Shown in pieces: positions 34,527 through 47,126 of a stretch of 64,000 bases of DNA. The position numbers and the translations under genes were made by a program. The stretch comes from Musa acuminata AAA Group (lineage: Eukaryota > Streptophyta > Magnoliopsida > Zingiberales > Musaceae), in contig NC_088340.1 in the NCBI RefSeq assembly GCF_036884655.1, positions 31,241,001 to 31,305,000 on the forward strand, written 5' to 3'. The notes beneath the pieces are model-generated. The model made no database searches and was not told where the DNA came from. It saw nothing but the letters and a program-made list of their open reading frames with translations. The first letter of the stretch is position 1. Each line of letters starts with the position of its first letter.

Positions 34527-35703
34527 GCAGCGAAGAGGGAGAAACAGTAGTCGTCGTCATCGAGCTCGAGCGACCGACTCATGTTTTCTACTGTGAAGTG
34601 TAGACACCATCGCACTCCTTTCTCGGATCCGACGCCGTGACGCCTCCAACCCCATGCCGTACGTCTCATAAGCTTATACACATATTCCCAATCCGCGATC
34701 GCAGTTTGATGTCATTAGGTACCCAAGGATGATAACAAAAGCACTGCATCCTTTCCATGATTTCAGTGAATGAAACCAAACCAGCTCTTGTGAAGAGAAC
34801 CGAAGCTACAGAGACCAGTGCAACTCTTCAGCAAAGTCAAACCCAGGCAGAGCTGGAAGAGTGTTGGCAGGGAATTAAGGATGTTCTAATGTAAATATTT
34901 ACTGGTGCACATGCAAACAGATCATTGTGCGGTCTACGAGAGGACTTGGATTTGACTCATCCATCCTCGCAGAAGAAGCTCCACAGATCTTTCTCTTTCT
35001 CGCAGCTGCACTCAAAAGCGTATCAGAAGCTCTACCGGATACAACGACTCCGTTCCTACCCCTCTCTTTCTGTGCGAGCTAAATGAGCAGCATGCAGCAG
35101 AAAAGAGCACGACCGAGTGATTGATTTCAGCACACTTAAGACGATGCTGACAACTTATTGCAGCCACATCTCGAAGACCTGTAGACATGAAGAGAGCACG
35201 ACGCGAAGGGAAGCCATGGCGGAGGAACTCAATGCATGAGGTGGGGAGAGAGCAGCCACATCTCGGTCATCGATCGGGTTGGTGTGCTGTCGCGATCCGG
35301 ACGGACTAAACTAGATCATGTGTCGCCATTGGGAATGGACCCCACGCCCCACATGGCTCCACTTTTTACGGCTTTTCGGAGCCGGTATCGAAGTGGGCTA
35401 CTCTGAGCTGACCTGTGGAGCCATCGGTTTCTCCAATCACGAGAGCGGTGGGAGAGTGGGTGGAGCGTGAAAGGGTAGGGGAAGTGGTCTAGGAACCTAA
35501 AGGCACTGCGGTCGGGCGCACACCGTAGAGGAACGCGTCCGCGGTGTGGCCGCACTCTTCGACGTCGGATCGAGATCGAACGGTTCGGGGCTCATCGTCA
35601 ACGATTCTTGCGTCATGAAGACGTCCACTTATCTATGTCCACCAAAACAAAAGAAGGAAGGCAAAAGCCACACTCTTCCTCCCACTGACTGCCTTCTCTC
35701 CCT

Positions 35704-37008
35704 ATGTCCGGAGACGAGGCCGACCACTATGGCCGCCGCCATGATCACTTCCCTTTCCACGGTGAACCGTCGTCGGTGTCGCCGCAGAAGCCGGGCAGCA
35801 GCAGCAGCGGTGCAGCCAACAGTCTGCAGGTTTCCGACCTCAAAACGCTATCGCCGTTCCTGAGCTTCACCGACTACCTCCACGACTCGCCGGTGGACTT
35901 CCACAATCTGGTTCCGGCCTTCGATGACCCGAGCCCTAGGTCACACCTGCTCGGCGGTGCACATGAGCCGTGTGAATTGTTGGCGGGCGGCGACGGCACG
36001 GCTCCGGTGACTCCCAACTCCTCGATGACTTCGTCGTCGACGGAAGCGGCAGGGGAAGAAGACTTGGGTGCCCGCAAGACGGATCGGCCGAAGCAGGAGG
36101 AGGGAGAGGAGAGGCAGGCAGCAGGGGGTGAAGAAGGGCGTGACAAGTTCAAGAAAGTGTAGGTTTTGATCGGTTCTGTGCATGTTTTGCTTGCTCTCCT
36201 TTCTCTGTTCCTGATTGGTGGCAGTCAATTATGATAGGCGGCTTAGAAATGAGTAGTTTATATGCTAATTGCTTTTGCCTTTTGGACTTGTTGTTCTACT
36301 GGGATAAGAACACTTGTCTAGCGTCTAGGGTTTCTCTCCTCCACTAGCAGAACAAATCACGGTATGTAGGGTTTCCCTATTCCCTTTGATCTGCTTATGA
36401 TCTGCCATGGTGCAATTTAGGATGAGAGATGCACGGGTCTCCGGAACCAGAGCTGAAAGAGGTGGTAGTGTGAACTGTGATGTGATCTTTTCATGTGGAA
36501 CAGGAACAAGCCAAGGAAGAAAGGCGAGAGAAGGCAGAGGGAGCCACGGATTGCATTCATGACCAAGAGCGAGGTTGATCATCTCGAAGACGGATATCGA
36601 TGGAGGAAGTACGGGCAGAAGGCAGTCAAGAACAGCCCATATCCCAGGTCAGTACGTATACTGCGCCAGCTTCCAGCTTCCAGCTTCCCATTACACCATC
36701 TCCTTTGCTAACACATCAGCCGCAGAAGCTACTACCGGTGCACGGCGCCCAAGTGCAACGTGAAGAAGAGAGTGGAGAGATCGTATCAGGATTCGTCGGT
36801 CGTGGTCACCACCTACGAAGGGCAGCACACTCATCACAGCCCAGTCAATCTTCGCTTAGCGCCACCTCCACCGACGACGAGCTTTCGCGGCGACCTGCTG
36901 TCGCATCAGCCGTCCCCCATGAACAGTAACATTAACCAGCAAGCCGAAGGCCATGGTCTCTTGCAAGACATCGTCCCTACTCTCATCCACAGCAAGCAGC
37001 GACAGTAA
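35704..37008 (+). CDS. WRKY: WRKY transcription factor, group IIc (3 exons)
   Basis: Exons 35704-36158, 36504-36647 and 36726-37008 join to 293 aa. The N-terminus is Ser/Gly-rich with [20 protein letters not shown] and a Ser run ([17 protein letters not shown]) seen in WRKY28/71-like proteins. A basic stretch [15 protein letters not shown] (153-167) is a likely nuclear signal. The single WRKY domain has [20 protein letters not shown] (WRKYGQK at 185-191) and a zinc finger C205-x4-C210-x23-H234-x-H236, the group II pattern. Intron 2 falls after SPYP within the Arg codon, the conserved WRKY intron position; intron 1 splits the Val codon of KKVNKP. Such factors bind W-boxes (TTGAC) and regulate stress and developmental genes. 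ATG 35704 is the first in frame; an ATG at 35546 is in another frame. The exact orthologue is uncertain. Confidence 0.93.
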
Positions 37009-37417
37009 CATACTGCTTTACTCCCTCATGCTGCTTGTGTGTGTTCATAAGATGGGTATGAATCGACGATGTAGAAACAGGGAAACTCTAATCGATTCTG
37101 GGCTCACTCTATGTTTAGCCTCCGTGTAAGGACACTAATGATTCAGAGAAGCAGGCTGGGAGATCAGAGTGAGTGACACGGCTTTTCTGCGTGAGGAATC
37201 CAAGCTTTTGGTACGGCTACATTAAATGCTTGGCCATGGTTGGTCTTGTTCTTGTTTGGTAGCTGGAGTTTATGGTGAAAGCGTCAGTTGTTTACGAAGG
37301 GGAATTTGGAGTCATGAATGCTATTGGCTCCATTTCTTCTTCATGATTGCAGATGACAACAGCCAGAACTCGTACACATTATTACACTTTGCTTATCGAA
37401 TCTTAAAGGTGAGAAGA

Positions 37418-37420
<3 letters not shown>

Positions 37421-37461
<41 letters not shown>
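37421..37461. repeat. (TC)20 microsatellite
   Basis: Pure TC run 3' of the WRKY gene, 413 bp after its stop codon. Confidence 0.9.
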
Positions 37462-37463
<2 letters not shown>

Positions 37464-38773
37464 ACTCATTTTGTTACTCTCCAAGGACATGAACATTATC
37501 TTATCATAAAAGTTATAGATCAAAAATGATACAAATGGACTAAATGTGCAAGTAAAATGCATCACATGTATCAGAACTAATCATCCTTCTTGAAATGAGG
37601 TAGAATTTACGAGGAAGGAAGGGCTTATGCTGACTTTTATATAGGTTTAGGCGATTGACTTGAATCAGGAGTAAAGTTTGTTTTACTGGTAAGAAACAAT
37701 GTACCGATTAATCGATGATATAATATATATGATCTTATATCGATGTATCGTGTGTCGGCACGATAGAATGTGTCAATAGTACAAATTAACTTAAAATATT
37801 TTTAAAAATAGATATAAAAAAAATAAATTAAAAATAAATATAAATTTAGTAAAGTTAATTTAAATTAGAAAAGAATAGTATCACATATCTTTTGATTAGA
37901 GAATCAAAAATATGATTATTCATCTAAAAAATGATCAAAAAATGAGAAAAAAATGTATATCTTTGATTATAGAGTTGTTCATTTGACTTGAGTGTTAATC
38001 CTCCTTAATTAATCTTTTAAGCTTAATCCAATCCATAAATCATAATTTTGTAAAGTTCAAAAAGTACAAATAAGAGAAATATATGAGTGGGGAAAGTGAA
38101 TGAGAGTAGAAAAGTTAGAGAGAGTGTAAAAGGAAAGAACGAGAGAATAGAAAGGGCTTAAAAACCTCTTTTACTAATTCAAACGGTCTAATGGATCGTT
38201 GGAATCAAATCATTTTTTACCCTTGATCAATATTAGTTGAAATATGATCGTTACCGATCGATATAAGTTGATAACGATCGAATTTTAATCGTTTTTATCA
38301 TTGGATACTTCATATTAGGTGATACAGGATGGATCATATAACGTAGACTTCATATCGTCAAATAATATTATATCATAGCATGGGAGACGTTGGTCAGGGG
38401 CATTTCTTTTGTTCTTGATGGATTTGGTGGCATGTGAAGGGAGTTTGTTTGCAAGGATTCTCTGAAGGCTGGCTATAAGTGAAGCACAAGAGTAGGGATG
38501 GCTGCCAATTTCTTCAAAGTCAATAGGAAGATGCATATGTGCATGTGTAATGTGATGCAAGTTTCACCCATTAACATCTTTGAGGTTGCTATATACTCCA
38601 TTTGTTGTTAAGTGTCCATCAGTCTACCAAATAAATATAAACTAGACTGACAGTTAAATCTATGCATACAAGAAGTAACACAATGAACTTAAAAGAAGCA
38701 TATCACTGTAACATACACTGATAGAATTAGCTAAAATGATGCATGAACATTACCAAGGATACATGAACAAGTT

Positions 38774-38793
38774 TTATAATAATAATAATAATA

Positions 38794-38861
<68 letters not shown>
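38774..38861. repeat. Compound (AAT)n-(ATT)n-(AT)n microsatellite
   Basis: Six AAT units, then nine or so ATT units, then about 20 AT units. The AAT/ATT junction is self-complementary and could form a hairpin; length is likely variable among individuals. Confidence 0.95.
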
Positions 38862-38863
<2 letters not shown>

Positions 38864-39763
38864 AAAAAGCCAAGTCATATCAAACCAGTATTTTATGGGA
38901 TATGGAGACTGCTCATGCATAACATAATTCAGGTATGACCATATCCTTATCCTTCTCAAATGAACTGATCTATATCCCCTACTAAATAGGGGGTTTACAT
39001 GATGGTTGGATGTGTAGCTAAAATAATAATTGATATGAGCTAATCAATAGCTCAAGTCACACACTCCCATGATTCATCATCTCTTCAAAAAATTCACTTT
39101 AATTATTTGTAGCATAAAGGAATACAATACTTGGGACACAACATCATCTCATAATTCATGGAGTCGAAAAACACAAGTTAAATTTCACAATAATAGATTC
39201 CTAGATGATTTAAGAAGTTGCTTGTGCCACTAATTTACCAGATATTGATATTATTAATATGAACGACTCGATCAAGTTCATCTCCTGCCGAAGTAAAATC
39301 AGCTGCTAAAAGGTTTTTGGCATATACATTCATCATCTGTGATTAGCTCAATAAATTTCTCAGTCTGTATTAACACATCATAAATTAAACAATCACTTTG
39401 GGAAAATAATCAATTGCTACCCAAAGGTTAAGCAATAGGCATTATTACAATAGACTGAAAACTTGGACATATGATACTCACTTGGATGTCCTGCTGCCCT
39501 TATAAAGGAAAAGTGACATGGTGAGAGATAATGTTTTATTTCCCCCTTGCGCAGAATTGCAAAAGGGTATATGGTGTTGTAGCTCAAAGTAAGAAGAAAA
39601 CATCCATGAAAAGTTGGCACACTGGAAATGCCCACCAAAGAGATTACTGATTCAATACCTGTACTTTAAACACTGATAAGTAATTACACTTGGTGGAACA
39701 AAAAGAAGAAACGGCATGCCAACGTTTATTCCGAAAGTTTGAGAATTATGTTGGCTTAGTTGT

Positions 39764-42700
39764 TCACTTTGTAGCAGCATCAGCTTGGAGAGACTGTAGA
39801 AGCTCGACAACTGCAGCTCTGTCAGGCATGCTTGGGATGGCCCCCTTAACTTGAACACAGAGTGAAGCTGCGGCAGCTGCAGCATAACGATCAAGGAGTT
39901 TTATTAGTTACCTAGGATGACATGAGAACCATGCAATAGGAGTTTTGTTTCTCTGTACCGGCAAATTTCAAGCATTCTTTCATGGGCTTGCACTCAACAA
40001 GAGCCACAGCAAATGCAGCAGTGAAGGTATCACCGGCTCCCGTGGTATCAAGAACTTCTGAAGCAGGTATGATGGGTTGTACGATTGGATCTTCCCCTTC
40101 AATAAATAGAGCTGAACCTTTTGCCCCAAGTTTCACTAGGACTTTCTTGACGGCCTGATACAAAAAAGTGGCAGCATTACCATCTAATGCTTCATGAGAT
40201 TTAATGTCTGGGCATCTCTCTAATAAAATCATTCTTCAATTGCCTATATGCTGTTTGTTAAGTAACATAGTATTGCTGATATGCTCTTGATGGCAGCTAG
40301 ATGCCAAATCAACTTGATATGTGGAGATTGCATGTTTTGGAATACTAAAGATTGCACGAACAATTATCGACAAGATTAGATCTATACTAAACTAACAGTC
40401 CTTGAATTTGATTTTAGGACCTGCATTGATCTGTATCAAATATCAGAAGGTACAGTCCTGAGTATTCACATTATCAGTGAACCTCAAAAAACAACAAATG
40501 CAGGAATTAAAAGAGCAACCATCACAGGACCTTTCAGAAAGGTCTCGTGTTTGTTACATCAATTGTGTTTTATAAAAGCATCAACTTTTAAAATAATATT
40601 TTTCTGAAAAAATCATGGTAAGCATCATCCTAAAAAGAAGTCAGACTCGTTGGTTTAATAGTTCATCTTGGACCCATATTTTGAAAAATATAAGTCCCAT
40701 GATCTAATACCTATACATAGTATTCAACATTTGTCCATCTCATATAACTTCCTATGACGAAAAGGAAAAAGAAAAGATAGGATATAATGCATTTTAAAAT
40801 ATGCTATCATTAAAAAATTAAAAAACAAAGCAAAGTAATATACTCTCGATTCATTGATAAAGGGACAATTCCAAGTTTCAGGACACTTTTAAGTGTTTCT
40901 TCGAGAAGCAACAAAAAGCAAAAAAGGGGTGAATGAAGTTATTGCTAAGACATTGATCTCACCTTCTCATGGATTCTTTTTGCAGCATGGCTGATCTGTT
41001 CAAAAGTCTCTGTTGGCATTCCTGTCAAACGTGCTAACTCTGTTTCATTTGGGCTGAAAATATCCACAAGCTTTATGAGTTCATCAGGAACAGGACCTTC
41101 CTTCCCTCCAGCATCTAGAATAACAGGAACTCCTGCACCTTTTGCAGCCTGAAGATGACAAGGATTCAACTTAATGCCAAAACATGGACAGGCATTATAA
41201 AGGAAGGCAGGAAACAACACAAAACATGTGTTGTAGCCGATAATTATCCACGCAAGCAATCAGCACACACGAAGCAAAAACGTACATCAACATAGTATTA
41301 GATATCAAGCCCTAAGAAACACTTTCAAGCATGTGAGCTCAAGAACAAACCAGATCAGACCGCTTGAAGTCAAGAAAAAAGACTTGGTAATTTGAAATTC
41401 AATGGTGCAGGATCAAAGTAAAACAGAACTACACAGTTTTCATCCATCTTAACATCAATGCTCAACATCAATCAAGAAAAAAAGTATTAAAGAAGAGAAT
41501 CCTGTTTCTGAACTTAGAGATAATAATATGATAAACTAAAGTTACTCTAGGGCATAAATTTCCAAGTTTTATTTCTATTAACAACACAAACAAAGATAAA
41601 AATCAATTTTTTTCACATCCAACAGCATTTATAACATCCTAGAGAAATAGTAGAAGTATTCTATCTTCATCCAAAAGTGAGATAGATTAGTATTATCAGT
41701 GATAGAGAGATTATCGTCGACCAATCATCATCCGACACGTGGCCTCCGTGTGACATCCAGGCTGGAAGAAGGAGACAAGTTGGCCCCATTGATCTGCCCA
41801 CGTGGACAAGGGTCCAAGACAAGTAATTGCAAGTTGTCTCCCCCCTTGTCGCCCACATGGAGAAAAGGCCAATGGGAGGTTGTTAGTGGCGATTGAGGAT
41901 TGCCTCCTTGTACAATATTCCACAAAATATTCACTCATTTACGACTAAGTATAAAGGCTCATTTTAGCATAGTTGCAAGGGGTCATTTTTCACCACTCGC
42001 ATCAACACGCACCTATCTCGGGTTACTAACTTGGGCGTTGAAGGAATCGAGTCGAGAAACCTCTCTCGACCTCGTTAGTCTTCGTACAAGTTGTGGAGGT
42101 CGGGTGCCCCACCCCCTTCATTGATAAGGCATGAAGGTCGAGCACCCTGACCCCCTCGCCACAGATGTGTGGAGGTCGGGTGCTCTGACCCCTCCTCGAT
42201 ACCGAGGCATGGAGGTCGAGGGCCCCGATCCCCCTCACTCCTCCATTTTCTTGTCCTCCAGCTAGAGCAGATGCAGTCACCCCTGTAGTTCTTGCAACTC
42301 GTCTATGAAGGACTCGCCAGCCACCGTGGAAGACTTGTCGACAAGAGCAGCATGGAGAGCCCGTCTCGGCTCTCCTTGCACACTTCCCCCAAGCGGAGAC
42401 GAGGATTCGCCGATGGAGATGTTGATGTTACTCAGCAACAAGTTCTTCAACGCCTTCCAGCTTCTCCCCATCCTTTGAACAATCACGGTTGCCATGGCTG
42501 AGTGGAAGGGAAGAGAGAAGAGAGAGATGTTGGACGTGTCGGATAAGCTGACAACTGCACTTCGGGACCTCTTGGGAAAAATTCCTAAAGCGCACCTTCG
42601 AGGAAGAGGACAAATGATAGGGAGAATATCATCGACCAATCATCATCCGACACATGGCCTCCACATGGCATCCAAACTAGAAAAAAGAGACAAAGGATGC

Positions 42701-44212
42701 CCCCTCACCGGTCTTCACGCGTGGACAAAGATCCAAGATAAGCAATTGTTGGCTGTCTCCCCCCTTGTCGCTCATGTGGAGAAAAGGCCAATGTGAGGTT
42801 GTCAAAGGTGGTTGAGGATTGCCTCCCCACAAGATATTCCAAAGAATATTCTACCTATTTACGACCAAGTATAAAAGCTCATTTTACCACAATCGTAACG
42901 GTTATTTTTTACCACTCACGTCCACATGCATCTACTTTGGATCACTAACTTGGATATCAGAGAAATTGGGTCAGAAAATCTCTCTCGACCTTGGTCTTCG
43001 TGCTGGTGACACCTCGTAAATAGGTAGAATATTCCAAAGAATATTTTACATATTTACGACCAAATATAAAATCTCATTTTACCACAATCGAAAGGGGTTA
43101 TTTTTCACCACTTGCGTCGCGTCCACACGCATCTACCTTGGATCACTAACTTGGGTGTCGGAGGAATTGGATTAGAAAACCTCTCTCGACCTGGTCTTCG
43201 TGCACGTGACACCTCGAAAGCTTGGACTCAAAAAGCTTGGACAACCTTGTGCGCACAGGTCTGGACTCTTTTTCCACTTAATGGGAGATTTTCAAATTTA
43301 GCACAGCAATAGAATAAGAAGAAGAAAGAACAGACTTGCACCGAGAGAAAACGAAGAAAGAGCCAATTTCTGTATAAGGAAATAAAGACGCATAAATGGT
43401 AACAATAGGGAAAGATGACATTTTGGATTCCGGAGAACGAAGCAAATCCAGATCAGAAGGGGGAAAAAAAAGCATTCAGCCATGATGCAAGATGCAAGCA
43501 ATTCCAGATCTCAAAAAAGGTACGCAGCTCCAATGATGAGTGGTAAGTAATCTTAAAACCGCAAATCTTCGATTACCTGAGCGACCTGGATATTGACCCG
43601 ATCGGGGATCTCGCGCTGCAGCAGCAGCACTCCGGCACTACGGACGACCTCCAAGTCCTCGTCGCGGGGATCCTCGGGCCAGCAGCTCATGTTGGCCCCG
43701 CCGACGATGATGATGGCGTTCTGCCCGTCGGACTGCAGCATCACTACGGCATGGCCGGTGGGCGCGCTGGACACCCGCGCGAGGCGGTCGAGGCGGACGC
43801 CGCCGCCACGGAGGGCATCCTCGATAAGGCGCCCATGGGCGTCGTCCCCGATCTGGCCGATGAAGTAAGTGGGGTAGTCAAGGCGGCCGCCGCAGCAGGC
43901 CTGGTTGGCGCCCTTGCCGCCCGCGAGCGTCTGCCCGGCGCGGGCGGCGATTGTCTCGCCCTCAAGGGGGAGGCGGTCGATCTCGACGTAGATGTCGGCG
44001 TTGGCGGAGCCCACGACGACCACCGGCTTCGCCGCCGAGACGGAGATGGCGGCGGCGCCGGCGGGGGAAGAGGAGGAGAAGGCGGCAAAAGAGAGGCGGG
44101 CTGGGATGGGACGTTCGGTGGTGGGGTGAGGGTGCTCGGCGTTCCACCACTGGCTGCGGCGCTGCTGCCGCGGGGAAGAAGAAAGGAGGGGGCCTCGAGT
44201 TAACGAGTTCAT
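39764..44212 (-). CDS. RBSK: Ribokinase, PfkB family, probably plastid-targeted (4 exons)
   Basis: Exons 44212-43577, 41148-40963, 40154-39959 and 39876-39764 join to 376 aa with GT-AG introns. Residues 1 to about 60 are Ser/Arg/Ala-rich without acids at the start (MNSLTRGPLLSSSPRQQRRS), consistent with a chloroplast transit peptide. Catalytic-domain motifs: VVVVGSANADIYVEIDRLPL, the first PfkB signature AGGKGANQA (97-105), VGGANMSCWPE, VILDAGGKEGPVPDELIKLV, DIFSPNETELARLTG and the second signature DTTGAGDTFTAAFAVAL (310-326) with catalytic Asp316. The C-terminus is SLCVQVKGAIPSMPDR. The enzyme phosphorylates D-ribose to ribose-5-phosphate, recycling nucleoside-derived ribose. The acceptor of exon 4 could also be 9 nt further (39867) without frame change. 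Exon 1 is very GC-rich; intron 1 (2.4 kb) carries repeated LTR-like units. Confidence 0.93.
41700..43215. mobile_element. LTR-like repeats within ribokinase intron 1
   Basis: A unit of about 400 bp (TGATAGAGAGATTATCGTCG at 41700) is repeated from 42615 (TGATAGGGAGAATATC), and its 3' half recurs a third time at about 43020-43215. Shared text includes CCAATCATCATCCGACAC, CTGTCTCCCCCCTTGTCG, ATTTACGACCAAGTATAAAA (TATA-like) and ACCTCTCTCGACCT. Copies 1 and 2 enclose about 500 bp (42115-42614) of non-repeated sequence. This is an LTR-interior-LTR layout of a small or deleted LTR element with an extra partial LTR in tandem. No coding domain in the interior. Boundaries are approximate. Confidence 0.6.
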
Positions 44213-45655
44213 GGGAGGTCGTCTTCGCCGTTGTACAACTTGGTTGAGCGAAGTGGTGATGGAAGTCTATTACAATATACCTAATGGCATATTTCGAACG
44301 TATGGAATGGGGCTTATCTGCTAGTAATTAGTTTTTCTTAAAAAAGCGAAGCTCTGATCTCCCATTTTTGTTTTAAATATTAAAAAAAATTATTTTTATG
44401 ACTCGAATTCGTATGTGGCAAATGAACAATCTTATCGTTGTAATCTTTTTAGCAAAATAATATTATAACATGGAATGCTTTTTGAACAAATTCCTTAAAA
44501 AAGCTCCTAATTTTATCTTTTCTGGTTCCTATTTTTATTTTCTTTTTGAATTTTAAATTTTCAAGAAACATTTCAAATAACTTACAAATATGTTTTTTTT
44601 AAAGTCATTACATGAAGTTATAATATTTTTATTTCACTCAATTTAATGAATTTATTATAACTTTGAGAAAAAACGACTTGATTATTATTGTAGAAAGGTT
44701 TTATGAGATTTTAAGGATAAAAGAAATTGGGTCACACTGTTTTTGAATATAGTTATATTGTTCTTAGGTCATATACAAAAATAATATAATCGAATTAAAA
44801 AACATCTCATCTTTTCTAAAAATTGTTAACTTTTTTAGATAACCTTTCAAATAACATATAGATGCCTAAATGACTATTTTTCTATATTTAAGCTATTAAA
44901 ATAGATATTTTAAATTATTTCAACCATTTAAAGGTGTGAATTATGATTTTTTTAATTTTTACTCAATTTATGTTTAATTTACTATAACTTTAGAATAAAA
45001 AATCATTTTATTATTATTATAGAATACTTGAGTTATATTGTTTTTGAATGAGGTTACATATATAAAATATATATATATTTATTTTTTTAGCAATTAAGAG
45101 ATGTCTTTCCAGTTAATTCGACTCGTTATATTTATAAAATTTTTAACTTTTTTTATTTTTGTTCAACTTAAGTTGAAATTATAAAATTATAATTGTCTCA
45201 TTATTTTTGTTATATATATTTTTTAATTTTATAATATTTACATTTATAAGTTTAAAATTATTTTTAAATTTTTATTTTTATTAATATATATTACTATTAT
45301 TTAATTTATTATTTATCTTGGACCAATTTAAATTTTAGATTGGTTTAATACATCAGATTGGTTCGATATAATATGTTTGAGAAAAGGAAAAAGAAAGGAG
45401 GAAAAGAGAAAAAAAATTGATTGAGGATACCTTTGTCATTTTGAAAACTATCGACTCAAAGGGAAAAAGATAAAATCAGGATTTTTTAAAGAAAATTTGA
45501 CCTTAATTTTTCTTTTTCATATGTACAAAAATATAAGCTTCCTATTATTTTCAACCCACCACATTTTCTAGTAAACCCTCACCGGAATACAACACACAGT
45601 GTACTGATGTGTAATAAATCTTTTAATAAAGAGTTAACAAATATAGGATTTCCAT
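44213..45655. other. AT-rich intergenic interval upstream of ribokinase
   Basis: Extremely AT-rich with long poly-T/poly-A stretches and no ORF of note. The proximal 100-200 bp presumably hold the ribokinase promoter. Ends at the LTR element starting at 45656. Confidence 0.5.
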
Positions 45656-47126
45656 TGTTAGGAAAGGGGTCAGCACAAATAGGGGGGGGTGAATTAGTGC
45701 AGCACTCAAATCACGTAGGTTACGAAAATTTCTTCGTTTCTTAGAGGAGCATAAAGAAGCAGTTTATAGTTTAAAGTAAATTGCTCAAAGTAAAGCAAAC
45801 CAGATTTTTATAGTAGTTCGATCGTCGTGACTTACATTCATTCTGTCGATTCCTCTTCCGTCAAGACCACCGGCATCCACTATCGGTCTTCCTTCAATAG
45901 GCGAAGACCAACCATCTTTTACAACTCGATTCTCCTTTTACCGGGTTTCGGAGATAATCTTTACACCTCCACTTACTCCTCTCTCAAATTATTCTAACAC
46001 TTACAACTTTTGAGAGGAGTACACACAAGATTGAAGCAACGTTTCTTTCTATTTTTACTCTCAAGTCTTGTGTATTTTTAACCGGGGATGAGAGGGGCAT
46101 TTATAGGCCTCAAGTTGATTCAAACTTGGAGCCTAAAAATATTTCATCCCGGGTTTCCTAAGTCCGGGCGGTACCATCACCAATGTCAATCTGACACTGA
46201 CACTGACACTGCACTGGGCGGTACCACCATCTGACATTAGGCTACCTCCTGCAGCCTCTCGGAGGCTGTGTCTAGGCGGTACCACCGCCTGACAGTCTCG
46301 GAGACTGTGCCACAACGGTGTCACCTCCCGGGGCACTGTTTGGGCCTTTTCATTGGGCCCAACACAGTTCTTACATGGGCCCAACTGGCCCCTACTTGGG
46401 TTGGCCCAAATCCAAACCCAATTATGTGTTAACTACGATTCCTAAGACATATTCTAAGCTAAACAAGCCTATAAGTCTAGTTTCTTCTGGCGAGCTTCTA
46501 GCGATCTTCCGACGAACTTCCGACGATCTCTCGACAATGTTCCAGCGGACTCCCGACAAGCTCTTGGACTTCAAGATGATCTTCTTGGCGAGTTCCGACA
46601 AGCTTCTCTGGCAAGCTCCGAGACTTCTCGGCTGGTTCCGACAGAACTTCCGACGAACTCTCGAACTCCTAACGAAATCGTGTCCTCGACTCTGGGACTT
46701 CATTTTGCTTCATACCTTGCTATCGTAGTTAATCCTCACATGTAAAACACACTTGATCTAGACAATTAATACTAAGCATTAATCATGTTGTCCGGCATGT
46801 CATTGGTCCATCGACGCTTCGTCCAATTCTTCGGCTCATCGTCCTCTCTTACGGCCTATTGCCCAATCGGCCGGTTGACTCCGCAACTTCGATATCATAG
46901 GCGTAATATCCGCTCTTCTTGGCTCGATGCCCGAATCCATGGCCCGAAGCCTTCTATCGATATGTCGACCGATCCTCCGGCCCGACGTCCAATCTTCAGA
47001 TATATTTTCCTCCGGCCCAACATGATTTTTCTTGCTTTAATTGTCTCATCCTGATTGAAGCATCCTGCGTCACTCAAAACACAGATCAAATCATAAATAT
47101 TATCAATTGGTTTCATCATCAAAATA
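45656..47126 (-). repeat. 3' LTR of the gag-only element
   Basis: Aligns with 49994-51556 along its length: GGAAAGGGGTCRGCAC at the left, then TACAACTCGATTCTCCTTTT, TTTTCATTGGGCCCAACA and CAATTGGTTTCATYATC at the right. It contains GGCGGTACCACCGCC-type palindromes (46150-46300) and degenerate TTCCGACGA repeats (46480-46670). Confidence 0.85.

Larger units (their letters stand above)
32733..35703. other. Divergent intergenic interval with GA/CT tracts
   Basis: Separates the 5' end of the THH1/TOM1-like gene (-) from the WRKY gene (+), so both promoters should lie here. The part 32640-33520 is GC-richer and generates overlapping ORFs on both strands without domains. (AG)n at 32831-32865 is in the likely 5' UTR of the minus gene; (CT)n at 34500-34526. 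No further gene is supported. Confidence 0.5.
37009..39763. other. Intergenic interval, mostly AT-rich
   Basis: Convergent space between WRKY (+) and ribokinase (-). (CT)20 at 37421-37461; a long AAT/ATT/AT microsatellite at 38774-38861. The part 37690-38310 contains palindromic CGATATAAG / CGATCG strings (GATCGTTACCGATCGATATA near 38245) that look like a decayed MITE, but no target duplication was found. No gene supported. Confidence 0.45.

Noticed and set aside
42277..42639. 120-codon minus ORF in ribokinase intron 1
   Set aside because: Overlaps the LTR-like repeats and has no domain; probably transposon interior noise.
43744..44203. Long overlapping ORFs on both strands across ribokinase exon 1
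   Set aside because: GC-rich shadow frames of the ribokinase coding sequence; Pro/Arg/Gly-rich with no domain.
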